Shown here one piece after another: positions 25,340-33,654 of a DNA stretch of 39,238 nucleotides. Position 1 is the first letter of the stretch. Each line of letters begins with the position of its first letter. The position numbers were made by a program, and so were the translations under genes. The stretch lies in NCBI GenBank assembly GCA_021324455.1, contig JAJPJA010000159.1, positions 1 through 39,238 on the forward strand, written 5' to 3'. This DNA comes from Pseudomonadota bacterium. GTDB lineage: Bacteria > Desulfobacterota > Binatia > Binatales > Binataceae. The notes under the pieces are model-generated. The model was not told the DNA's origin. It saw only the letters and a program-made list of their open reading frames with translations, and made no database searches.

Positions 25340-26527
25340 ATGGATCTGAATCTGACTCCGGCCGAACAGGAATTCCGCCAGCAAATCCGCGGCTGGTTTG
25401 CCGAAAACCTGCCCCATGAATGGAAAATGGCGCAGGTCAGGAAACTGTCCGAGGACGACGCCGCCGCAACCTTGCGCAAATGGCAGCTCAAGCTGGGAGA
25501 GGCCGGCTGGCTGGGATTGTCGTGGCCCCGGGAATATGGCGGACGCGGCGGCACCCTGATGGAGCAGGCGATCTACCTGACCGAGGGGCATCATGCGGAC
25601 GCGCCGCTGCCGCTGGATTGGGTCGGGCTGCGCCTGCTCGGTCCGACCCTGATGGACGTCGGCACGCCGGAACAGCGCGCGCGTTACCTCAACCGTATCG
25701 TCACCGGTCAGATGGTCTGGTGTCAGGGTTTTTCCGAGCCCAACGCCGGATCCGATTTGGCCGGCTTGCACACCCGCGCCGTACTCGAAGGCGATCATTA
25801 CGTCGCCAACGGCCACAAAATCTGGAGCACGACGGCGCAGTACGCCGACTGGTGCATGCTGCTGGCGCGCACCAATCCGGAGGTCCCCAAGCATAAGGGG
25901 ATCACCATGTTCGCGGTCGATATGCAGTCGCCGGGCATCACGGTGCGGCCGATCAAGCAAATCGGCGGCACGTCGGAGTTCAACGAGATCTTCTTCGAGA
26001 ATGTCAGGATCCCGCGCGACAATATTATCGGCGGCGCGGAGAACGGATGGAGCGTCGCGATGCGCGCGCTCACCTACGAGCGCGGCCTCTACACCATGAT
26101 CAACCAGGCCAAGTACCGCACCAGCTGGGAGGAGATGGCCGAGTATGCGCGCCGCACCCGCCGCCGCGGCAGGCCGATGATCGAGGACCCGCGCGTGCGC
26201 GAACAACTGGCGCAGTCCTACGCCGATATCGAGCTGATGCGCCTGACCAACCTGCGCTACATCTCGCGCTACCAGCGCGGCGTTCAACCGGCCGAGGAAT
26301 CCTCATTGATGAAGCTGCACTGGTCGATGACTGAGCAGCGCTTATACGACCTCGGCATGACGCTGGGCGGTCCAAAAGCGCTGGCGATGACCGGGTCGCC
26401 GGCGGCGCTGTGCGACGGCTCCTGGAACAATTATTACTTCGCGTCGCGATCGGTCACGATTTACGGGGGTACCCAGGACATCCAGCGCAACCTGATCGCC
26501 GAACGCATCTACGGCCTGCCGCGTTGA
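25340..26527 (+). CDS. Acyl-CoA dehydrogenase family protein
   Basis: This 395-residue FAD enzyme introduces an alpha-beta double bond into an acyl-CoA. The N-terminal helical domain is followed by WCQGFSEPNAGSDLAGL (beta-domain signature), RPIKQIGGTSEFNEIFFENV, and the C-terminal helical domain ending YGGTQDIQRNLIAERIYGL. Position 376 is Gly (YGGT) where medium-chain enzymes carry the catalytic Glu (YEGT). E247 in LTYERGLY is a candidate alternative base, as in isovaleryl-CoA-type enzymes. I prefer ATG 25340 over TTG 25337 because GAAGGAG ends eight bases before it. Similar enzymes in actinobacteria often act on steroid side chains or branched acyl groups; here the substrate is unknown. Confidence 0.9.
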   Translation: MDLNLTPAEQEFRQQIRGWFAENLPHEWKMAQVRKLSEDDAAATLRKWQLKLGEAGWLGLSWPREYGGRGGTLMEQAIYLTEGHHADAPLPLDWVGLRLLGPTLMDVGTPEQRARYLNRIVTGQMVWCQGFSEPNAGSDLAGLHTRAVLEGDHYVANGHKIWSTTAQYADWCMLLARTNPEVPKHKGITMFAVDMQSPGITVRPIKQIGGTSEFNEIFFENVRIPRDNIIGGAENGWSVAMRALTYERGLYTMINQAKYRTSWEEMAEYARRTRRRGRPMIEDPRVREQLAQSYADIELMRLTNLRYISRYQRGVQPAEESSLMKLHWSMTEQRLYDLGMTLGGPKALAMTGSPAALCDGSWNNYYFASRSVTIYGGTQDIQRNLIAERIYGLPR

Positions 26528-26535
26528 TTTGAAAC

Positions 26536-26976
26536 ATGGCCGAAAAGAGTATCGATCAACTGGTGGCCGAGATGTACGACCGCGAGGCAATCCGCGAACT
26601 GCCCCGTCTGTACTGCCATTACCTGTGGATCCAAGACCCGGTTAAGATGGCGGACCTGTTCACCGAGGACGCCACCATCTGTATCGAGGGGATGGAGGAC
26701 TACGCCATCAGCGGACGCGACAAGCTGGCCAAGGTGTTCCGCCGCGTCAACGCCCGCTACGCCAGCCAGCCCTTCATCCACAACCATATCGTAAACCTGG
26801 AAGGTCCCGACCGCGCCACCGGCTACGCCTACTACGAAATCCTGGAGCAGGGCGGCGCTGCTTATTTGGCCGCCGGCTACTATCGCGACGTGTACCGCAA
26901 GGTGGATGGCGAGTGGAAGTTTGAATCGCGCAAGGTTCATATGTCCACGGATTTCGACCGCACTCCCGGCAAATGA
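26536..26976 (+). CDS. SnoaL-like / NTF2-fold protein
   Basis: This 146-residue protein of the SnoaL-like or NTF2 cone fold is a family containing ketosteroid isomerases, cyclases, dehydratases and ring-hydroxylating dioxygenase beta-like proteins. Recognisable blocks are YDREAIRELPRLYCHYLW, MADLFTEDATICIEG, FIHNHIVNLEG and YRDVYRKVDGEWKFESRKV. It starts eight bases after the acyl-CoA dehydrogenase stop, so the two are almost certainly co-transcribed and may act on one pathway. The fold is clear, the reaction is not. Confidence 0.85.
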   Translation: MAEKSIDQLVAEMYDREAIRELPRLYCHYLWIQDPVKMADLFTEDATICIEGMEDYAISGRDKLAKVFRRVNARYASQPFIHNHIVNLEGPDRATGYAYYEILEQGGAAYLAAGYYRDVYRKVDGEWKFESRKVHMSTDFDRTPGK

Positions 26977-27023
26977 GGCCGCACCGGGCAATCGCGCATG
27001 TCCACGCGCCATAGGGGAAAAGC

Positions 27024-27263
27024 ATGATCGGAGTTCTCATAACCGGCCTGGTGGCGGGATGGCTCGCGGGCAAGCTCCTGCGCGGCAGCGGTTACGGAAT
27101 CTTTGCCGATCTGGCGCTGGGGTTGGTCGGAGCCGTGATCGGAAGCTGGCTGTTCCGCCAACTGGGGATCGCCGCGCCAGGCTCGATCGGCTTTCTGGCG
27201 ATGGCCACGATCGGCGCATTGGTGCTGGTCGGCACCGTCCATCTGCTGCGCGGAGCGATTTGA
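27024..27263 (+). CDS. GlsB/YeaQ/YmgE family small membrane protein
   Basis: This 79-residue, very hydrophobic protein has three predicted membrane segments and the family's glycine-zipper pattern (GLVAGWLAGKLLRG, then FADLALGLVGAVIGSWLF). The family (transglycosylase-associated by old name) is linked to general stress responses; its mechanism is not known. Length is normal. It begins 47 bases after the SnoaL-like gene and may be in the same operon. The ATG is preceded by AGGGGAAA. Confidence 0.9.
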   Translation: MIGVLITGLVAGWLAGKLLRGSGYGIFADLALGLVGAVIGSWLFRQLGIAAPGSIGFLAMATIGALVLVGTVHLLRGAI

Positions 27264-27290
27264 AGTCCGCCGGCCGCCCCCTTGCCGAAT

Positions 27291-27827
27291 TCAGTTCTCC
27301 TCGCCCACCGCGCCGCCGGTTGCGGCCAACAACTTGTCGTTGTCCCAGGTGATGTGTTCGCCCTCGGGCTCGATACACATGATGGCGCGGCGCGGCGAAT
27401 CCATCATACGGATGAACCCCTCCTGCCGGGCGCGATCGCGGGGAAACGTCGCGGCGGCGAACTCGCGAAAGAACCACTGCTTGGTCGGGTCATCGGTCAG
27501 CACCTTGCAGCGGCCCTTGATGGTGGTTGCCTTGCCCTTTTCCATCGTTGCTTTGCTGCCCGCCACCATTGGAATTTCGCCGGCTCCGGCGCTGGATACC
27601 ACCACGCAGCATCGATCGTCCCGCCTGACCGCGAGCACCCGCGGATGCTGGCCGCTGGTGGTCATCCAGATTTTACCGCCGCGGTAGATGTAACTCATCG
27701 TGACCCCGACCGGCCATCCGTCCTTGCGGCTCCATATAAAGGTGCATTCGGTTTGAGTATTGAGCAGCCGCTCCTCGTCCTCGCGGCTCAGACCGTAACC
27801 GGAAAGATCTTCGAATGACTTGCGCAT
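27291..27827 (-). CDS. Pyridoxamine 5'-phosphate oxidase-fold (FMN or F420 binding) protein
   Basis: This 178-residue split-barrel protein of the PNPOx-like superfamily likely binds a flavin or F420. Strand blocks are ECTFIWSRKDGWPVGVTMSY, GGKIWMTTSGQHPRVLAVRRDDRCCVVVSS and GRCKVLTDDPTKQWFFREFA. A GTG at 27866 would add 13 residues, but the ATG at 27827 (MRKSFEDLSGYG) fits better. It converges on the GlsB-like gene. Substrate unknown; the presence of F420-type LLM genes nearby makes F420 use possible but unproven. Confidence 0.78.
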   Translation of the reverse strand: MRKSFEDLSGYGLSREDEERLLNTQTECTFIWSRKDGWPVGVTMSYIYRGGKIWMTTSGQHPRVLAVRRDDRCCVVVSSAGAGEIPMVAGSKATMEKGKATTIKGRCKVLTDDPTKQWFFREFAAATFPRDRARQEGFIRMMDSPRRAIMCIEPEGEHITWDNDKLLAATGGAVGEEN

Positions 27828-28026
27828 TGCGCTTACCGCCCTGGCTAGTATGCGGGTGAAGTACACGCGATGAAGGCGCCGGGCAAGCGGTTGAGATGCG
27901 CAGGCGCCGCGGCATCAGGCGGCCGGAACCTTTGCCTTTATCCCCCGCCGCGCGGTTAAAGATGACAAACAGTGAAACAATCTCCGCAAGCGCGGAAATT
28001 CCATAAAGCTTTCCGCCTGCGGCGCG

Positions 28027-29466
28027 TCAGCTCGCAGCTGAGGCTGCCGGGATCGGTTCGGCGGGTTGAGAGGACAGGGGCAGTTTGATTCTGACCGTGG
28101 TACCCTCGCGCACGCGGCTCTCGATCTGAAGCTCTCCCTGATGAAGCTGAACGATATGCTTGACGATCGCCAGCCCCAGACCGGTGCCGCCCAGTTCACG
28201 CGAGCGGGCGCGGTCCACGCGGTAAAAGCGCTCTGTCAGCCGCGGGATATGCTGGGCCGGAATCCCTTCGCCGGTATCCGCGACCGCAATTTCGAGCGCA
28301 GCCTTGCCGATGCCGTCGGCGGCGTCCACCCTGCGCGCGGACATCGTTACACGGCCGCCGCGCGGGGTGTATTTGATCGCGTTGTCCAGCAGATTAATCA
28401 GCACCTGGTAGAGGCGGTCATGATCGCCGTTTACAGAGGGCAGATCGCCGGGGCATTGAATTTCCAGCGCAACGCCCTGACGCGCGGCCTGCTCGCCCAT
28501 CAACTCCGCCGCCTCCTCGAACAGCCGCCGCGGTTCCAGTTCCTGCGGACGCAGCGGAGTCAGACCGCGTTCCAGATCGGACAGCGAAACCAGGTCATCC
28601 ACCAGCCGCGCCAGGCGATGGGACTGGCGTTCTATGATAGTCAGGAAGCGCCGCTGCGTTTCAGGATCGTCAACCCCCGCCAGCAGGGTTTCGGTATAGC
28701 CGCACAGCGCGCTCAACGGAGTGCGGATCTCATGCGTGAGGTTGGCGATGAAATCCGAGCGCAAACCTTCATAGGCCTTGAGCTGAGTGATGTCGTAAAG
28801 CACCAGCACCCACGCCGCGCGGGCATGCGCCGCCGCGCTGACGGCGCCGGCGGTGACGCGCACCCGGCGCAGCGGACCCGAGCGCTGGATCGCCAGTTCG
28901 ATACTTTGGGGCGGCGGTTCGGCGCGCTCCGCGTGGCCGGACACCAGCTTTTGCACGGCAGGATCGCGGCATATTTCGACCAGGCTGCGATTGCGGTAAT
29001 CGAGATCGGGGCTGAGCTGCAGCATCTCGCGCGCGGCGCGGTTGATCAGCATCACCTGTCCATGCGCGTCGGTAACCACGACGCCTTCCGACATGCTGCG
29101 CAGGATGACTTCGAGCTCCTCGCGCTGTTCGGCCAATTCCTCGATATCGCGAATCATCGCGTCGGCGGCGGCGACCAGACGCTGTTCGGCCAGTCCCAGC
29201 AGCCGGTCGCCGCGCACCAGGCGCAGGGGCAGACGCCGGGCTTCGACTTCGTCGGCGGCGGCGTCGAGGCTCTCGCGCCGGTCGATCAGCACACGGACCA
29301 CGCTGGCGGCGGCAATCACACCGCCGGCCATCCCGATCAGCAGCACGACGATAAGCAGGGCGAGCGCGACCGCTCCTCTTGCCGCCAGCACTGCCAGCAG
29401 CACGGCGGGCGGCAGGATGCTCAGCAGCACCGCCACCGCCAGGCGGCGGACGATCGTTCTACCCAA
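28027..29466 (-). CDS. phoR: PhoR-type sensor histidine kinase
   Basis: This 479-residue membrane kinase of the phosphate two-component system has two membrane segments (residues ~8-30 and ~33-58), a HAMP-like or linker helix, and a PAS domain (~115-230, SMSEGVVVTDAHGQVMLINR). HisKA follows with phospho-acceptor H245 (ANLTHEIRTPLSAL), and HATPase has N box (YQVLINLLDNAIKYTP), G1 (DTGEGI) and G2 (GGTGLGLAI). The start is TTG at 29466, eight bases inside the phoB end, so it is translationally coupled. It is the last gene of the pst-pho operon; no clear terminator follows in 27867-28026. Confidence 0.92.
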   Translation of the reverse strand: MGRTIVRRLAVAVLLSILPPAVLLAVLAARGAVALALLIVVLLIGMAGGVIAAASVVRVLIDRRESLDAAADEVEARRLPLRLVRGDRLLGLAEQRLVAAADAMIRDIEELAEQREELEVILRSMSEGVVVTDAHGQVMLINRAAREMLQLSPDLDYRNRSLVEICRDPAVQKLVSGHAERAEPPPQSIELAIQRSGPLRRVRVTAGAVSAAAHARAAWVLVLYDITQLKAYEGLRSDFIANLTHEIRTPLSALCGYTETLLAGVDDPETQRRFLTIIERQSHRLARLVDDLVSLSDLERGLTPLRPQELEPRRLFEEAAELMGEQAARQGVALEIQCPGDLPSVNGDHDRLYQVLINLLDNAIKYTPRGGRVTMSARRVDAADGIGKAALEIAVADTGEGIPAQHIPRLTERFYRVDRARSRELGGTGLGLAIVKHIVQLHQGELQIESRVREGTTVRIKLPLSSQPAEPIPAASAAS

Positions 29467-30199
29467 GGGCCTCCGGGTTAAAGCGGTACCCCACGCTTCT
29501 AACGGTGAGAATCAGTTCAGGCTTGCTGTCGTCGCGTTCGATCTGACGGCGCAGGCGGCGCACATGGACGTCGACTGTGCGCGGCTCGACGAAAACGTCG
29601 CGTCCCCAGACCAGGTCCAAAAGCTGCTCGCGGCTGTACACGCGCATCGGATGCTCGACGAAAAAGCGCAGCAGCTCGAACTCGCGCAAACAGAGCTGGC
29701 GCTGGCGGCCGTCGACGAAGACTTCGTAAGTACCCATGTCCATGCGCAGGCGGCCGCGCTCGTAAACCGGACCGGCGTCGGAGTTACTTTGGGCGTGCGA
29801 ACGGCGCAAAACGGCGCGGATGCGCGCGACCAGTTCGCGCGGGCTGAACGGCTTGACCACGTAATCGTCCGCCCCCATCTCGAGACCCAGCACGCGGTCC
29901 ACTTCGGAACTCTTCGCCGTGAGCATCACGATCGGAAGCGTATGGGTGGCGGATTCGGCGCGCAGCTTCTGGCACAACTCCAGCCCCGACATCCCGGGCA
30001 GCATCAGATCGAGCACCAACGCGTCGGGCGCGCGCCGGCGGACGGATTCGTAGCCTTCCGCGCCGTCGCGCGCGTCGTCCACCGCAAACCCCTCCTGTTC
30101 GAGGTTGTAGCGCACCAGCCCGCGGATGTCATCTTCATCCTCAATAATCAGCACACGCGGCCGGGGCCCCTTGCGTTCAACTGCTTCGACGCGGTTCAT
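29459..30199 (-). CDS. phoB: PhoB-type response regulator
   Basis: This 246-residue OmpR/PhoB-family regulator has a receiver domain with acidic pocket EDED (residues 20-23), phospho-acceptor D64 (LVLDLMLPGMSG) and K116 (VVKPFSP). A winged-helix DNA-binding domain follows (LCLREFELLRFFVEHP, then EPRTVDVHVRRLRRQIE and VRSVGYRF). It would bind PHO boxes under phosphate limitation; a candidate site lies upstream of pstC at 33626-33644. The start codon overlaps the phoU stop (ATGA). Confidence 0.94.
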   Translation of the reverse strand: MNRVEAVERKGPRPRVLIIEDEDDIRGLVRYNLEQEGFAVDDARDGAEGYESVRRRAPDALVLDLMLPGMSGLELCQKLRAESATHTLPIVMLTAKSSEVDRVLGLEMGADDYVVKPFSPRELVARIRAVLRRSHAQSNSDAGPVYERGRLRMDMGTYEVFVDGRQRQLCLREFELLRFFVEHPMRVYSREQLLDLVWGRDVFVEPRTVDVHVRRLRRQIERDDSKPELILTVRSVGYRFNPEALG

Positions 30200-30885
30200 T
30201 TCTTGTCTTTGTCCATGTGCCGGATGGTTTTGCCCTTGACCATGAAGACCACCATTTCGGCGATATTGGTTGCGTGGTCGGCAATCCGCTCGAGGTATTT
30301 CGAAACGAACAATACGCGCGTGGCGCGGCCGATGGTTCTGGGTTCTTCGGCCATGTAGCTCAGCAGCTCGCGAAAAATCTGGTAATTGAGTTGATCGACT
30401 TCGTCGTCGCGCTCGATCACCTGTTCGGCCAGATCGGTGTCGTTGTTGACGAAAGCGTCCAGACTGTCTTTGACCATCGACTGCGCCAGCGCCGCCATGC
30501 GCGGGATATCGATGTAGGGCTTGAGCACCGGCTCATGATTGAGCTCCAGCACGCGCTCGCAGATATTCACCGCCATGTCCCCGATGCGCTCGAGGTCGGT
30601 GGTGATCTTCAGCCCGGTGGTGATGAAGCGCAGGTCGCTGGCGGCGGGCTGACGCAGGGCCAGCAGGCGGATGCACAGGGCGTCGATGTCGATATCCATG
30701 CGGTTGACTTCGGCGTCGCGCGCAATCGTTTGCCGCGCCAGTTCCGAGTCGCGTTCGACCAGGGAATCGATCGCGTTGGAGATCTGGCGTTCGACCAGGC
30801 CGCCCATCTGGAGCAGACTGGTTCTCAGATTGCGCAGTTCCTCTTCGTACTGGCGGTTAGTGTGCTGCGGATGTGTGTTTTCCAT
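30196..30885 (-). CDS. phoU: Phosphate transport regulatory protein PhoU
   Basis: This 229-residue all-helical protein has two PhoU repeats and the conserved E/D-rich metal-binding motifs (ERDSELARQTIARDAEVNRM; ITTGLKITTDLERIGDMA; KYLERIADHATNIAEMV). PhoU connects the Pst transporter to PhoR and keeps the regulon off in high phosphate. The N-terminus carries a short charged tail, and AGAGAGG lies before the ATG. The gene begins 14 bases after pstB and overlaps phoB by ATGA, supporting one transcript. Confidence 0.95.
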   Translation of the reverse strand: MENTHPQHTNRQYEEELRNLRTSLLQMGGLVERQISNAIDSLVERDSELARQTIARDAEVNRMDIDIDALCIRLLALRQPAASDLRFITTGLKITTDLERIGDMAVNICERVLELNHEPVLKPYIDIPRMAALAQSMVKDSLDAFVNNDTDLAEQVIERDDEVDQLNYQIFRELLSYMAEEPRTIGRATRVLFVSKYLERIADHATNIAEMVVFMVKGKTIRHMDKDKK

Positions 30886-30899
30886 CGCCAGAGCCTCTC

Positions 30900-31745
30900 T
30901 TAGCCGAACCGGCCCGTGATATATTCCTCGGTCTCGCGGCGACTGGGGTTGGTGAAAATCTGATTGGTTTCGCCGAACTCGATCAGGTCGCCGTTCAACA
31001 AAAAGGCGGTATAGTCCGAGGCCCGCGCCGCCTGCTGCATGTTGTGCGTGACCAGGACAATGGTGTAAGAGGCCTTAAGCTCCACAATCAGCTCTTCGAT
31101 GCGCGCGGTGGAGATCGGATCGAGCGCCGAGCAGGGCTCGTCCATCAGCAGCACTTCGGGTTCCACCGCCAGGGCGCGCGCGATGCACAGCCGCTGCTGC
31201 TGTCCGCCGGACAAACTGATACCGGGGTCGCGCAGTTTGTCCTTGACTTCGTCCCACAGCGCCGCCTGGCGCAGGCTGCGCTCGACAATCCGGTCGCGCT
31301 CGGCGCGGCCCATCCGCCGGTTGTTGAGCCGCAGGCCGGCGGTGACGTTGTCCTCGATCGACATGGTGGGAAACGGAGTCGCCTTCTGAAACACCATTCC
31401 GATTCGCCGGCGGATTTGCACCGGATCCACGCCGGGGGCGTAGATGTCCTCGCCGTCGAGCCACACCTGTCCCTCAGCATGATTGCCCGATTGCACCTCA
31501 TGCATCCGGTTGAGGCATCGGACCAAGGTCGATTTGCCGCATCCGGAAGGTCCGATAATAGCGGTGACCTGATTGGCCGCGATATTCAGATTGATGTTGC
31601 GCAGCGCAACCTTGCCGCGATAGAAGGCGGAGAGGTCCACCACCTTGAGCTTTTCCGCGTCGGTCACGATCAGCCTGGCCTCTCGCGGCTTGCTCGCCGG
31701 TACGGGAACTATCGAAGCGGCTTGAGCCGTCCTCGCGTTATCCAT
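30900..31745 (-). CDS. pstB: Phosphate ABC transporter ATP-binding protein PstB
   Basis: This 281-residue ATPase powers phosphate import. Walker A is GPSGCGKS (residues 65-72), the signature LSGGQQQR, Walker B VLLMDEP and the H-loop THN are intact, and the phosphate-family [17 protein letters not shown]-loop is present. I use the ATG at 31745 (MDNARTAQ). It overlaps the pstA end by 37 bases, and a ~35-residue tail precedes the usual PstB start, so an internal start such as GTG at 31670 is possible. It is followed by phoU. Confidence 0.95.
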   Translation of the reverse strand: MDNARTAQAASIVPVPASKPREARLIVTDAEKLKVVDLSAFYRGKVALRNINLNIAANQVTAIIGPSGCGKSTLVRCLNRMHEVQSGNHAEGQVWLDGEDIYAPGVDPVQIRRRIGMVFQKATPFPTMSIEDNVTAGLRLNNRRMGRAERDRIVERSLRQAALWDEVKDKLRDPGISLSGGQQQRLCIARALAVEPEVLLMDEPCSALDPISTARIEELIVELKASYTIVLVTHNMQQAARASDYTAFLLNGDLIEFGETNQIFTNPSRRETEEYITGRFG

Positions 31746-32572
31746 CGGACTCCTAGTTCCAGCGCCAGAACGATAGCGGTCAGCACGAGCGCGCCCGCCC
31801 ACGCCTGCCGCTGCCAGTCGGCGAAGGGGGAGATGGCATAAGTATAAACTTGCACGGTCAAAGACGCGATGGGCTCGCGCAGGCCGCGGGCCCAGAAGCG
31901 ATTGCTGAACGCGGTAAACAGCAGCGGCGCGGTTTCCCCCGCCACCCGCGCGATGGCCAGGATGACCCCGGTCGCGATTCCCGCCGCCGCCGTCCGCACC
32001 ACGACCGAAACCGTCGTCCGCCAGCGGGTAACGCCCAGCGCCAGCGCCGCTTCGCGCAGTTCCTGCGGCACCAACCGGACCATCTCCTCGGTGGTGCGCG
32101 TAACCAGCGGAATCATGATGATGCCCAGGGCGAAACCGCCGGCCAGCGCCGAGAAACTGCGCATCGGACGCACGATTATCGCGTAGGCGAAGATACCCAC
32201 CACAATCGACGGCATCCCGATCAGCACGTCGGCGGCAAACCGGGCCGGCGCGCTAAACGCCCCGCCATATTCATTCAGATACAAGCCGGCGCCGATCCCG
32301 ATCGGCACCCCGATCAGACTGGCCAGACCGATCAATTCGAAAGTCCCCACGATCGCGTTCGCCATCCCGCCCCCAGGCTCGCCGACCGGCTTGGGCAGAT
32401 GCGTGAAGAAAGCGAAATTAAGGCTGGTGAACCCCTTGCTCACCAGATAGGCCAGCACCAGAAACAGCGGCAGCAGGGTGAGCAGGGTGGCGGCGCACGT
32501 CAACCCCATCATCAGGTTGCTCTTGAATTTGCGATATAGGTAAGGCCGTTCCTTACGCGGTGCGGTCCTCAT
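31709..32572 (-). CDS. pstA: Phosphate ABC transporter permease PstA
   Basis: This 287-residue inner membrane permease has six membrane segments and the EAA-loop region ([25 protein letters not shown]) that contacts PstB. The N-terminal [24 protein letters not shown] and [15 protein letters not shown] stretches are typical of PstA. The start overlaps the pstC stop as ATGA. It pairs with PstC to form the phosphate channel. Confidence 0.95.
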   Translation of the reverse strand: MRTAPRKERPYLYRKFKSNLMMGLTCAATLLTLLPLFLVLAYLVSKGFTSLNFAFFTHLPKPVGEPGGGMANAIVGTFELIGLASLIGVPIGIGAGLYLNEYGGAFSAPARFAADVLIGMPSIVVGIFAYAIIVRPMRSFSALAGGFALGIIMIPLVTRTTEEMVRLVPQELREAALALGVTRWRTTVSVVVRTAAAGIATGVILAIARVAGETAPLLFTAFSNRFWARGLREPIASLTVQVYTYAISPFADWQRQAWAGALVLTAIVLALELGVRWITRGRLKPLR

Positions 32573-33579
32573 CGACCCTCCCCCTGCCCACCAACCACAC
32601 CCAGCACCAGCGCGCGCGCGGCGGCGTTGAGCAACACCGCCAGCAGCATCAGAACCAGACCCAATTCGACCAAAGCAGACAGATACAGGTCGCCGGTCGC
32701 CTCGGTAAACTCATTGGCGATCACGCTGGCCAGAGTGGAGGAGGGCATGAACAGCGAGGCGGCAATCTCGGCCCGGTTGCCGATCACCATCGCGACCGCG
32801 ATGGTCTCACCCAGCGCGCGGCCCAAACCCAGGATTATCGCCCCAACCACACCCGAGTAACCGTAAGGAATCACCGCCATCCGAACCATCTCCCAGCGCG
32901 TGGCGCCCAACGCCAACGCCGCTTCGCGCTGCGTTTGCGGCACAACCCGGAACACCTCGGTACAGACCGCCGTGATGTAAGGGATGATCATGATCGACAG
33001 CAGCACGCCCGCGGTCAGCAGGCTGACGGCGATGTGCGGTCCCTGGAAAATCGGCAGGAAGCCCAAATAGCGCCCCAATACAGGATCGACGTGGTCGCGC
33101 AGCCACGGACCCAGAACGAAAATTCCCCACAGTCCGTAAACCACGCTGGGAATAGCGGCCAGCAGTTCGACCAAAAATCCGATGCGGCCGGCGATCCACT
33201 GCGGCAGCATCTCCACCATGCACAAAGCGACGCCGAGGCTCAGCGGCACGGCTATCAGCAGCGCTATTGCCGAGGTGACCAAAGTGCCGTAAACGAACGG
33301 CAAGGCGCCGAATTCCTCGTTGACCGGATCCCAGTTGGTGCCGGTGAAAAAGCTGAAACCGAACCTGGCCAGGGAAAGCCGCGACTGCATGCACAGGACA
33401 ACGGCGAAGCCGATCAGAAGCAGCACGACCAACAGAGCCAGAAAGCCGGTCAGGGAGCGGAACAGCCGGTCGCCGAGAAAGCTGGGCACCAGACGCCGCC
33501 GCGGCTTTGCCGCCGGCTGTACAATCTCCTGCGCGACCTGCGGTTGGGCCGGCGCGGACAGTTTCCGGGAAGCCTCCAT
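32569..33579 (-). CDS. pstC: Phosphate ABC transporter permease PstC
   Basis: This 336-residue permease is first in the operon. A ~38-residue cytoplasmic N-terminal tail (PAQPQVAQEIVQPAAKPRRR) precedes six membrane segments. Family blocks are SFFTGTNWDPVNEEFGALPF, AIPSVVYGLWGIFVL and the EAA loop [20 protein letters not shown]. Normally pstS precedes pstC; here serS does, so the phosphate-binding protein must be encoded elsewhere or be replaced. The only strong Shine-Dalgarno (AGGAGG, 33598-33603) is 18 bases from the ATG, unusually far, and no other in-frame start lies between. Confidence 0.94.
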   Translation of the reverse strand: MEASRKLSAPAQPQVAQEIVQPAAKPRRRLVPSFLGDRLFRSLTGFLALLVVLLLIGFAVVLCMQSRLSLARFGFSFFTGTNWDPVNEEFGALPFVYGTLVTSAIALLIAVPLSLGVALCMVEMLPQWIAGRIGFLVELLAAIPSVVYGLWGIFVLGPWLRDHVDPVLGRYLGFLPIFQGPHIAVSLLTAGVLLSIMIIPYITAVCTEVFRVVPQTQREAALALGATRWEMVRMAVIPYGYSGVVGAIILGLGRALGETIAVAMVIGNRAEIAASLFMPSSTLASVIANEFTEATGDLYLSALVELGLVLMLLAVLLNAAARALVLGVVGGQGEGR

Positions 33580-33610
33580 ATGATCGAGGTTACCAGTCCT
33601 CCTGGATTTC

Positions 33611-33644
33611 AGGATAATCGGAAAATGTTACGAGTTTGTTACGA
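33611..33644 (-). promoter_or_regulatory. Likely PHO box and -10 of the pst-pho operon
   Basis: On the minus strand TCGTAACA occurs twice (33637-33644 and 33626-33633) with an 11-base period, the spacing of PhoB half-sites. Nine bases further on is TATCCT (33611-33616), a -10-like hexamer, so the repeats sit where a -35 would be, as at PhoB-activated promoters. The site lies between the serS stop and pstC. The 7-mer differs from the E. coli CTGTCAT consensus. Confidence 0.65.
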
Positions 33645-33654
33645 AAGGGCGAAT

